A program made the translations under genes and the position numbers. A DNA stretch of 64,000 nt from the NCBI GenBank assembly GCA_965242795.1, contig OZ251505.1, forward strand, positions 2,480,001 to 2,544,000, written 5' to 3'. Below the pieces are notes generated by a model that was given only the letters and a program-made list of their open reading frames with translations, did not search any database and had not been told where the DNA came from. Origin of the DNA: Bin18 sp965242795. Lineage in GTDB: Bacteria; Desulfobacterota; Binatia; Bin18. Positions 54,297 to 61,603 of this stretch are shown piece by piece; position 1 is the stretch's first letter; the number at the start of each line of letters is the position of its first letter.

Positions 54297-54660
54297 CTAC
54301 ATCCGGGGATACGGACCCACTGAATGTCGCGATGGCCCGCCTAGGCCATCGTCTGTCGGAAATAAGGCAGATACTGTCGATGATAAGTATAGGGTATTGG
54401 ATCTGGTATAGGACAAGACCACGTCATGGAGCGATCCCAACTGTCCGGCATCGCTATGCGCAAAGGGCCGTTTCCAGATGATCTCCGACTCAAAATACCG
54501 ATGGCCGAAGATGGCTTCTATCATTATCTCGAGGTAATGGCTCGCCGTCGGGTCGAAAGCGCAGATAGATCGATCCGGTCGGCTTCAAGAGCGTCTTCAT
54601 GAACAGCAACCGCTCCGCCATGTACAACAAAGAGGCCAGGAGGCAAAGTCTCCCGCAGCG
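54297..54660 (-). pseudogene. Fragment of a site-specific adenine DNA methyltransferase
   Basis: One frame gives MAERLLFMKTLLKPTGSIYL and, after a single extra base near 54563, another gives ASHYLEIMIEAIFGHRYFES then EIIWKRPFAHSDAGQLGSLH and DVVLSYT. These are consecutive blocks of beta-class methyltransferases (LLKPTGSIYLHCDPTASHYL, FGxxNFxNEIIWKR, HDVILFYxK). The SAM motif and most of both ends are missing, so it is dead. Confidence 0.7.
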
Positions 54661-55581
54661 GGTTCATCCACAGCCGCCAAAACTCTATAACGTCGTTCGC
54701 CGTAACCCCTCTAAGATGGCGCTCGATAAGACGTTGAAGCTGGTATGGCGCGCATGACAGTTCTAACGCCCGACGCGCGAACTTTGGCGGTGTGAGTTGG
54801 CCGGCTCGTCGCCCCAGCAGATCGATTCCAAGCAGGCAATGCAGGATTCTTGATCCGGAGAGCGGCTGAAGATTGCAATCGGATTCCTGGCGAGACTTCC
54901 CGATACCGCGGAGCCTCCGAATCCACCCACCTTATCAAGCCCACAGTTTATTATTCTACAAAGGAAAATGAGAAATTGAGTGAAGACTCGTCGCTATTGG
55001 CACGCCTACTCTGACAAAGAAGATATGCAGAGGGCCATAAGGAAGCTAGAAAAAGAGTTGAGGATCAATAATATATTCAGCTAGAATAAGTGAAGAAAGC
55101 ATGCTGTATATACAGCGTGCTTTCGACCAGACGAAATATCCTGCTCATGTCGATTTCTGGTTACTCGCTGGCGCTCCCTATTGAAGAAACGGACAGAGGG
55201 CAGGTTATGAACTGTCAAAGTCGCGTTTGACAAACGGTGAACCAGACCTCTGTTCAATTCATGGTAGAACGTCGCGGGACTATGGGAAATGTTCGGAGAG
55301 ACGCAGTGCCGGAACTCGGCCCTCCGAACGTACGTGGACAACGAGGTAGAGAGAGGTACGAGTGAAGATTTTAGGGGGCACAACCATCTAGATCAAGGCG
55401 AGATATTGGTGAGCTAGGACAGAAACAGATCATCCGGATGATGTTTCTGGCGGAGTTGTCCAAGTAGAATATTTCCGGATCGTCAGGATCAAGATACTGG
55501 AGCCAGGCATCACTGCGCTCTGAACTCGGCCGTCGTGTTGATGTGTTCTAGAATGGCAATCTCACAAACTTACAGATCGAA
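54661..55581. other. AT-richer decayed region
   Basis: No gene supported. Possible further shifted remnants of the methyltransferase lie at 54660-54950. 55095-55124 is a large palindrome. The composition is unlike the flanking GC-rich genes. Confidence 0.45.
55095..55124. repeat. 30-bp near-perfect palindrome
   Basis: GAAAGCATGCTGTAT followed immediately by ATACAGCGTGCTTTC: 15-bp arms with one mismatch and no spacer. On the minus strand it is followed by TTCACTTATTC, so it may be a terminator or a protein-binding site; on the + strand no T run follows. Confidence 0.75.
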
Positions 55582-57975
55582 TCACTCAGGCTGTGCCTTC
55601 GCATCCTGAATCAGTTTCCAAATCCGTTCCGGTGTGAGGGGGAGTTCCGTGATTTTGACGCCCTGAGGGCGCAGGGCGTCGTCGATGGCGTTGGCGACCG
55701 CGGCGGGCACCATGCCGGGCGTGCCCTCGCCTTTGCCCTTGGAGCCGAGTGGCGTGTGGGGCGACGGCACGTTGTGCTCGATGGTCTCGATGTGCGGCAG
55801 GTCGAGCGCCGACGGGATGTGGTAGTCCAACAGCGTGGTGGTGAGTTGCTGGCCGTTCTCGTCGTAGCGGAACTCTTCCATGCAGGCGTTGCCGATGCCC
55901 ATCGCGACCCCGCCGTGAATCTGGCCGCGCACCACCATCGGGTTGATCGGCTGGCCGGAATCGTCCACCGCCACGTAGCGCACGATCTCGTACGCGCCCG
56001 TGTCGGGAAACACCTCGACCTGCGCGGCGTGGACGTTGCAACTGTGCATGCCCGCGGTCTCCGCCTCGAAGTGTGAGGTGTGCTCCAGGCCGGCTTCCAT
56101 GCCCGGCGGCAGCGCGGTGGGCGACAGCAGGGCAACCTCGGCGATCCTGGCAATGGGGACGCGCTGGCTGTCGTCCCGGCGCAGGACCGCGTGTCCGTCT
56201 CGAAACGCGAACTCGTCCACAGCGGCTTCGACGTTGAGCAGGTGCGCGGCGATGGCGGCCATTTTCGGGCGCAGCGCGCGGGCGGCCAGCACCGCGGCGC
56301 TCAGCGTGTACGAGGCGCCGCGCGAGCCGATCGTGCCGGCCGCGAACGGGCCGGCATGCGTGTCGCCGTAGGTGACGTAGACGTCTGCCGGCGACAGGCC
56401 GAGTTCGCCGGCCACGACTTGCGCGATGGTCGTCTCGTGGCCCTGCCCGTGCGGCGAATCGCCCTCGGCGACCTGCACCTTGCCGTGCGCGTCGAACTGG
56501 ACCGTGGCGACCCCGAACCCCGGCTGGCGCTCCATCGGTACCAGCACTTCGGACGGGACGCCCGAAATCTCGACGCCCATGCTGAAGCCGATGCCGAGAT
56601 AGCGGCCGATCCGCCGCGCTTCGGCCTGGCGCGCCCGGAAGGTGTCGTACTCCAGCGCGGCGCACGCCTTGGCGAACGAGCCGGGAAAGTCGCCCGAATC
56701 GACGTGCACGCCGACCGCGGAGACGTGCGGAAACCGGCGAATCGCGTTCTTCAGCCGGATCTCGACCGGGTCCATGTCCAGGGCGCGCGCGGCGAGTTCG
56801 ACCGCGCGGTCGATGGCGAACCGGCCGGCGAACGAGCCGAACGCGCGGCTCGGCGTCAGACACGCCTTGTTGGTGACTACGCACGTCAAGTCGATGTCCA
56901 CGTTGGGGATGTCGTAGCCGTTGACGAGGTACATGGCGCCCAGAAACGGCATGGCGAAGCCGACGTAGATAGCGGTTCGCGCGTCCCCGCAGTCGGCCAG
57001 AATCCGGTCGCGCAGCCCGATGATCGTGCCGTCCCGCTTGAGGGCGAGCTCGATGTCGTGAATCTGGTCGCGGCCCTGGCCGACGTTCATCAGGCTCTCC
57101 TGCCGATTCTCGACCCACTTGACGGGCCGGCGCAGCGTCATGGCGAGATGGCAGGCGACGAGCTCTTCGCGGTACAGCGGCGCCTTGGTGCCGAACGCGC
57201 CGCCCATGTCCTTGGGCATGATGACGCGCACCTGGCTGTGCGGGACGTTCAGATACTCGGCCAGCAGGTGGCGTTTGATGTGCGGCCGCTGGGTGGTCAG
57301 CCACAGGGTCAGGCCCTCGCCCGGGCTGTACGTGGCCAGACAACTCCGCGTCTCCATTGGCGTGCCGCCGGTGCGGTGGCAACGAAAACGTTCCTTGACC
57401 ACGTGGTCGGCCTCGGCGAACGCGGCGTCGGCGTCCCCGGCCGGGATGTGTTGGTGGTAGAGCACGTTGTCGCCCCAGTCGGGGTAGAGCCGCGGGGCGT
57501 CGGCGCGCAGCGCGCGTTCGGGGTCGACCACCACGTCGAGCGGCTCGTAATCGACCTCGACCGACTCCAGCGCGTCTTCCAGCGTATATTTGTCGCGGGC
57601 GACGACCGCGGCCAGCGGGTCGCCGACGTACTTCACCTCGTCGATGGACAACGGCCAGAAGATGGGCGGCTTGGTCTCGCCCGGCAGGTTCGGCGTGCTC
57701 ATCTCGGACAGCACCGGCCCCAGACGTTCGACGTCCTTGCCGGTCACCGCGGCCACCACGCCGGGCAGCGCGGTCGCCTTGCTCGTGTCGATGGCGGTAA
57801 TCCGGGCGTGCGCGTGGATGCTGCGCACGAAGCCCAGCATCACCATGCGCGGCAGGACGAGGTCGGGCAGATATTGCCCCTGCCCGACGAGCAGGCGGCG
57901 GTCTTCCTTGCGTTTGATGGACTTGCCGACCCACGCGTTCGCGCCGGTCTTCGCCCCGCCGTTCGCCGTGGTCAT
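55582..57975 (-). CDS. Molybdenum hydroxylase large subunit (CoxL/XDH-like)
   Basis: 797 residues: an N-terminal Ald_Xan_dh domain (~20-130) followed by molybdopterin-binding domains with MGGAFGTKAPLYREELVA, ARAFGSFAGRFAIDRAV-like SRAFGSFAGRF, GDTHAGPFAAGTIGSRGA and the catalytic-Glu loop KGKGEGTPGMVPAAVANAID. The CO dehydrogenase active-site loops (AYRCSFR form I, AYRGAGR form II) are replaced by SRAFGSFAG, so CO is unlikely to be the substrate; an aldehyde or N-heterocycle hydroxylase is more likely. It is the third gene of the M-S-L operon. Confidence 0.88.
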   Translation of the reverse strand: MTTANGGAKTGANAWVGKSIKRKEDRRLLVGQGQYLPDLVLPRMVMLGFVRSIHAHARITAIDTSKATALPGVVAAVTGKDVERLGPVLSEMSTPNLPGETKPPIFWPLSIDEVKYVGDPLAAVVARDKYTLEDALESVEVDYEPLDVVVDPERALRADAPRLYPDWGDNVLYHQHIPAGDADAAFAEADHVVKERFRCHRTGGTPMETRSCLATYSPGEGLTLWLTTQRPHIKRHLLAEYLNVPHSQVRVIMPKDMGGAFGTKAPLYREELVACHLAMTLRRPVKWVENRQESLMNVGQGRDQIHDIELALKRDGTIIGLRDRILADCGDARTAIYVGFAMPFLGAMYLVNGYDIPNVDIDLTCVVTNKACLTPSRAFGSFAGRFAIDRAVELAARALDMDPVEIRLKNAIRRFPHVSAVGVHVDSGDFPGSFAKACAALEYDTFRARQAEARRIGRYLGIGFSMGVEISGVPSEVLVPMERQPGFGVATVQFDAHGKVQVAEGDSPHGQGHETTIAQVVAGELGLSPADVYVTYGDTHAGPFAAGTIGSRGASYTLSAAVLAARALRPKMAAIAAHLLNVEAAVDEFAFRDGHAVLRRDDSQRVPIARIAEVALLSPTALPPGMEAGLEHTSHFEAETAGMHSCNVHAAQVEVFPDTGAYEIVRYVAVDDSGQPINPMVVRGQIHGGVAMGIGNACMEEFRYDENGQQLTTTLLDYHIPSALDLPHIETIEHNVPSPHTPLGSKGKGEGTPGMVPAAVANAIDDALRPQGVKITELPLTPERIWKLIQDAKAQPE

Positions 57976-58014
57976 GGTCCGCCCCCTCGTTGCCCTGCGT
58001 CGGAATCCGCGACC

Positions 58015-58521
58015 CTAGACCGGAAACCAGTTCTTGCGCTCTTCCGGCGGCAGAGCTTCCACGGTCACAATGGCGTGCTTGACCGCCTCGACGATGTGGA
58101 CGTAGCCGGTACAGCGGCACAGCACGCCGGACATGGCCGCCCGGATGTCTTCGTCCGCGTGCTTGGGGTTCTGCAGGAATTCGTACAGGGTCATCAGCAG
58201 GCCCGGCGTGCAGAACCCGCATTGCAACCCGTGCTTCTCCCAGAACCCGTCCTGAATCGGATGCAGGCGGTCACCCTTGGCGAGTCCTTCGACCGTCAGC
58301 GCCCGGCTGCCGGCGGCCTGCACCGCCAGCAGGAGGCACGATTTGACCGCTTTGCCGTCGAGAATGACCGTACACGCCCCACAGCGGCCTTCGACCGAAC
58401 AGCCGACGTGCGTGCCCGTCAGCCCGGCGACCTCGCGGATGAAATCCACCAGCAGCAGGCGGTGATCCACCGACTCGACGTACGTTTCGTCGTTGATCGT
58501 GATGGTGACGTCGCGCTTCAT
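58015..58521 (-). CDS. [2Fe-2S] subunit of molybdenum hydroxylase (CoxS-like)
   Basis: 168 residues from ATG 58521. Plant-ferredoxin cluster GCSVEGRCGACTVILDG and the second cluster CGFCTPG ... CRCTGY are complete. It transfers electrons from the molybdenum centre to the FAD subunit. Its start overlaps the stop of the FAD gene by ATGA; the large-subunit gene follows after 39 nt. Confidence 0.92.
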   Translation of the reverse strand: MKRDVTITINDETYVESVDHRLLLVDFIREVAGLTGTHVGCSVEGRCGACTVILDGKAVKSCLLLAVQAAGSRALTVEGLAKGDRLHPIQDGFWEKHGLQCGFCTPGLLMTLYEFLQNPKHADEDIRAAMSGVLCRCTGYVHIVEAVKHAIVTVEALPPEERKNWFPV

Positions 58522-59402
58522 GCCGTCCCTTCCCGTGCCCGCGCCACGGCACGGCCGAGCAGGTCGGGCACCGTCACGCGGATGAGTTGGCTGCGGTAGG
58601 CGGCCGAGGCACGCACGTCGTCGTCGGTCTCCACCTCGTCGGCCGCGGCCTCCCCGGCTCGGCCCAGGAGCGCGGCGTCGGGATCGTGACCGCGCAACAG
58701 GCCGGCCGCGGCCGTGGCGCGACACGGTTTCGGCATTACCCCGCCGACGACGATTGCGGCGTCCGTACACCGGCCGGCGGTATCGAGTGTAATTCGGGCC
58801 GCCACACTGACGATCGCAAAATCGCCTGCCACTTGGCTGTGCTTGGCATACGCACCGCCCGCGTGCCGGGCCGGGGCCGGAAACTCGACGCGGATCACGA
58901 GTTCGTCGTCGTCGATGGTGCTCATCAGCGGGCCGGCCAGAAAATCGTCTATGGACGCGGTCCGCGTGCCGCCGCCCGCCTTGACCAGGACGAGACGGCC
59001 GTTCAGGGCCATGACCGCCGGCGGATAATCAGCCGACGGGTCGGCATGGACGAGGCTGCCGGCCAGCGTGCCGCGGTTGCGGATCTGCGGGTCGCCGATG
59101 GCGCGCGCCGCGTCCGCCAGCAGCGGCCACGCGGCGTTCACGCGCGCATGCGCCGCCACGTCCGCGTGCCGTGCCAACGCGCCGACGGACAGGCCGCCGT
59201 TCTCCTCGGTGATGTCCGACAAACCGGCCACGCGGTTGAGGTCGATGAGCGTCTGCGGCTCGGCCAAACGCAACTTGAGCAGCGGCATCAGGCTCTGGCC
59301 GCCGGCCAGGAGTTTCGCATCCGCGCCGTATGCGTCCAGCAGCCGCAGCACCTCGTCCACCTCGGTCGGCGCGAAATAGTTCTCGATGGCGCTGGGATAC
59401 AT
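58518..59402 (-). CDS. FAD-binding subunit of molybdenum hydroxylase (CoxM-like)
   Basis: 294 residues. FAD-binding AKLLAGGQSLMPLLKLRLAE (~33-52) and the second flavin motif IRNRGTLAGSLVHADPSADY (~106-125), then a C-terminal CO_deh_flav_C domain. First gene of the operon; GGGAAAGG precedes the ATG. It passes electrons to a quinone or other acceptor. Confidence 0.92.
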   Translation of the reverse strand: MYPSAIENYFAPTEVDEVLRLLDAYGADAKLLAGGQSLMPLLKLRLAEPQTLIDLNRVAGLSDITEENGGLSVGALARHADVAAHARVNAAWPLLADAARAIGDPQIRNRGTLAGSLVHADPSADYPPAVMALNGRLVLVKAGGGTRTASIDDFLAGPLMSTIDDDELVIRVEFPAPARHAGGAYAKHSQVAGDFAIVSVAARITLDTAGRCTDAAIVVGGVMPKPCRATAAAGLLRGHDPDAALLGRAGEAAADEVETDDDVRASAAYRSQLIRVTVPDLLGRAVARAREGTA

Positions 59403-59520
59403 GCCCTTTCCCTCGCCGCTGCCCTAACAGACCGCTGCAGGAAGTCAAGGAAAATGCCCCGAAGAAAACGGGAGGAAGAAAGTTCGTCCGAGACGCGGTC
59501 GAGAAGGACGGATGTTTTTT

Positions 59521-59931
59521 CTACTTTTCTTCGATCAGGGGGATGCGGGCCGCGGCCGCCGCTCGGCAGAGTCTCCGGTCCAGAGAGGCGAGTGGCAGTT
59601 CACGCCGCGCCGCAACTTCGAGATACGCGGCATCATAGACCGAAAGCTCGTATTGGCGAGACAGGTTGAGCAGCGCGGATTCGTCATGGTCGCGGTCCAC
59701 CGCAATGGACAAATCCCCGATGTCGGCGAGCGTCGCCCGCGTATCCGCAGTGCGTAACCGACCGCGCCGCTCGTTGACGATCAAAGCGTTGCGCAATTCG
59801 TACCACCAGATGCCGGGCACGACGGCGCCTCGTAGCGTGGTCAGCCGCATCGCCCGATCCGCGGCCGGATGCTGCTCGTCGGCCAGACTCCACGCCAGAA
59901 CGATGGAATTATCGAGAACGATCCGAGTCAG
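59521..59931 (-). CDS. vapC: PIN-domain toxin (VapC-like), probable CTG start
   Basis: 136 residues if translation starts at CTG 59931, which overlaps the antitoxin TGA (CTGA). This is needed to include the first catalytic Asp, TRIVLDNSIVLAWSLAD. Other PIN residues: WWYELRNAL (E), LSVYDAAYLEVA (D) and LASLDRRL (D). The first ATG (59850) would remove the N-terminal strand and active-site Asp. No ATG, GTG or TTG exists between the in-frame stop upstream and that point. Coupled re-initiation could explain a CTG. Confidence 0.75.
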   Translation of the reverse strand: MTRIVLDNSIVLAWSLADEQHPAADRAMRLTTLRGAVVPGIWWYELRNALIVNERRGRLRTADTRATLADIGDLSIAVDRDHDESALLNLSRQYELSVYDAAYLEVAARRELPLASLDRRLCRAAAAARIPLIEEK

Positions 59932-60173
59932 AACCGGTGCCCTTCATGGATGGTGCCGATCAACTCGGCGACCGACGTCCGCTCGAGGCGGCGGCGCCGG
60001 GCCATGATGCGCCGCGCCGCCTGTTCCGCGCGTGTGCGGTCCTCATCCTCCGCAGGCACCAGCCGGGCCACCGGATGGCCGTGTCGCGTGATGGTCAGGC
60101 TCTCTCCCCGAGCAACTCGGTCGAGAAGCCGCGGCAAGTGGGTTTTCGCCTCGTAAGCGCCGATGTTTCGCAT
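59928..60173 (-). CDS. Phd/YefM-family antitoxin
   Basis: 81 residues: MRNIGAYEAKTHLPRLLDRV and GESLTITRHGHPVARLVPAE are the Phd N-terminal DNA-binding fold; the basic-acidic tail (ARRRRLERTSVAELIGTIHE) contacts the toxin. AGGAGG lies ~7 nt before the ATG at 60173. It is first in the operon with the PIN toxin. Confidence 0.9.
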   Translation of the reverse strand: MRNIGAYEAKTHLPRLLDRVARGESLTITRHGHPVARLVPAEDEDRTRAEQAARRIMARRRRLERTSVAELIGTIHEGHRF

Positions 60174-60187
60174 GAACCCGCCTCCTA

Positions 60188-60208
60188 GACTAGTCTGAGA
60201 GACTAGTC
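60188..60208. promoter_or_regulatory. Double-palindrome operator of the Phd/PIN operon
   Basis: GACTAGTC TGAGA GACTAGTC: two copies of a self-complementary octamer, 13 bp centre to centre, directly upstream of the antitoxin ribosome site. This fits Phd-type dimers binding side by side to repress the operon. Confidence 0.7.
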
Positions 60209-60224
60209 GATTTCATTGTCATGT

Positions 60225-60941
60225 TCAAGTCGGCGGACGCACCTCATACGACACCAACTCCGTCACGCTCTTGATCGGTGTGCCCTCACCGCCGCTGCTC
60301 GTAGCTCTGACGAGGCCGACGCCGCGCGCGTACCACTCCACGTAGAACAGCGTGAAGTCCACGGCCTCGCCCGCAGGGTCGAGGAACGAATTGACGGCGG
60401 TCGTTTCGACGCGCAGGCAGTCGCGGAACCGGCCCGCGGGGACGCGCACCTCGGTCGGGTCGAGCCGGGCCGACGCCGTGGCGTGCATCCGCTGGCCGCC
60501 GTCCATCGGCCAGGCGTGGGTTCGCGTGGCGACCTGCCATTCGACCGCGCCGGTGAACGGGCTGGGCAACAGCCGCTCGACGCCCGCGCCCAGGGCGGTA
60601 TCCCAAATGCGGCCGTCCTCGGAATCGAGCCACGGGTAGCGGTGCAGGAACCCGTCCTTGCGGAAGTAGGCGACCGTGCTGCGGGCGCGCGGTGCCCGGT
60701 CGGTCAACGGTTCGTATTCTTCCTCGACGACGTAGGAAACCGCCTGTGCCAGCGCGAAGTCGTCGCGGGTCACGGTCTCGGTCATGAAGTAGTGATAATC
60801 GCCGCCCGAGAATTTCACCTCGTGCGTCCAGGTGTTATGCAGCGCCAGAGGGAAGAAATGTCGGGCGGCGGAAACGTCCGACCGGGCCAACGCCGCGGTC
60901 AGTCCGCCGGCCAGCAGCACGGCAACGAGCGTCTTGAGCAT
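60225..60941 (-). CDS. Secreted protein of unknown function
   Basis: 238 residues from ATG 60941, with a signal peptide MLKTLVAVLLAGGLTAALA. The mature part is beta-rich (FFPLALHNTWTHEVKFSGGD, YFRKDGFLHRYPWLDSEDGR, VRVPAGRFRDCLRVETTAVN), reminiscent of secreted LolA/DUF3108-like proteins that start with a FFPLxxGNxWxY motif, but I cannot name the family. A clean promoter places the transcript start at or next to the ATG. It is divergent from the sigma gene. Confidence 0.65.
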   Translation of the reverse strand: MLKTLVAVLLAGGLTAALARSDVSAARHFFPLALHNTWTHEVKFSGGDYHYFMTETVTRDDFALAQAVSYVVEEEYEPLTDRAPRARSTVAYFRKDGFLHRYPWLDSEDGRIWDTALGAGVERLLPSPFTGAVEWQVATRTHAWPMDGGQRMHATASARLDPTEVRVPAGRFRDCLRVETTAVNSFLDPAGEAVDFTLFYVEWYARGVGLVRATSSGGEGTPIKSVTELVSYEVRPPT

Positions 60942-60950
60942 GACGCCGGA

Positions 60951-60979
60951 ACTATACGAGCCGGTTTCCCGCCCGACAA
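60951..60979 (-). promoter_or_regulatory. Promoter of the secreted-protein gene
   Basis: Minus strand TTGTCG, 17-nt spacer, TATAGT; the ATG follows 9 nt after the -10 box, so transcription would begin within about 3 nt of the start codon. No ribosome site is present. Confidence 0.55.
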
Positions 60980-61030
60980 TCCGACGGCAATCTTTCACAT
61001 TCGTCGCCGTCCGGGGTTGAAACGTCCGTC

Positions 61031-61603
61031 ATGCCGACTCGTGGCGCCCTCCCGGCCCCCAGCAATCCGCCGTTCGTCACGCTGATCGACGCCCACCAGC
61101 GCGCCGTGTACCGCTACCTCGTGCGCTGTACCGGCAACGAGGACGACGCCCAGGACCTGTTCCAGGAGACGTTCTTGCGTGCACACCGCGCATACGCCAC
61201 GTTCTCCGGCGATACCGGCCACCGGGCATGGCTGTTCCGGATCGCCACGAATCTGGTCAAGAACCACGTCCGCGGCCGACGGCGCCGCGGCAACGTCTTC
61301 GCCCCCGGCGGCGAACCCGCACCGCTCGGGCGGCAGCCGGTCACGCCCGAACACCTGCTGCACTCCCGGCAGGCCGCCCACGTGCTGCAAGGTCTGCTTG
61401 ACCGGCTGTCCTTCCGCCAGCGCACGGCCGTCATCCAGCGGCAGATCGAAGGGTTGGCCTACCGCGAGATCGCCGACAATCTGGACTGTTCCGAACAGGC
61501 CGCCCGGGCGCACGTCTATCAGGGGTTGCGCAAGCTGCGCGCCGGCTGGCGGGCCGCGTGCGGGGGCGACGAAAGGGAGAACCATGCCCAACCGAAAACG
61601 TAA
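61031..61603 (+). CDS. ECF-type RNA polymerase sigma factor
   Basis: 190 residues. Region 2: LIDAHQRAVYRYLVRCTGNE, DDAQDLFQETFLRAHRAY, HRAWLFRIATNLVKNHVRGR. Region 4: LDRLSFRQRTAVIQRQIEGL, AYREIADNLDCSEQAARAHV, YQGLRKLR. Regions 1.1 and 3 are absent, as in ECF factors. The 3' end overlaps by 20 nt a gene encoding an anti-sigma/alkyltransferase fusion, which strongly implies that this protein controls it. No ribosome site is seen before the ATG at 61031. Confidence 0.9.
   Translation: MPTRGALPAPSNPPFVTLIDAHQRAVYRYLVRCTGNEDDAQDLFQETFLRAHRAYATFSGDTGHRAWLFRIATNLVKNHVRGRRRRGNVFAPGGEPAPLGRQPVTPEHLLHSRQAAHVLQGLLDRLSFRQRTAVIQRQIEGLAYREIADNLDCSEQAARAHVYQGLRKLRAGWRAACGGDERENHAQPKT

Noticed and set aside
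55081..55383. A 100-codon minus-strand frame
   Set aside because: It contains the large palindrome in its C-terminal end, has no family resemblance and lies in AT-richer decayed DNA.
55582..59402. Aerobic CO dehydrogenase (coxMSL)
   Set aside because: The diagnostic active-site loops of form I and form II are absent.
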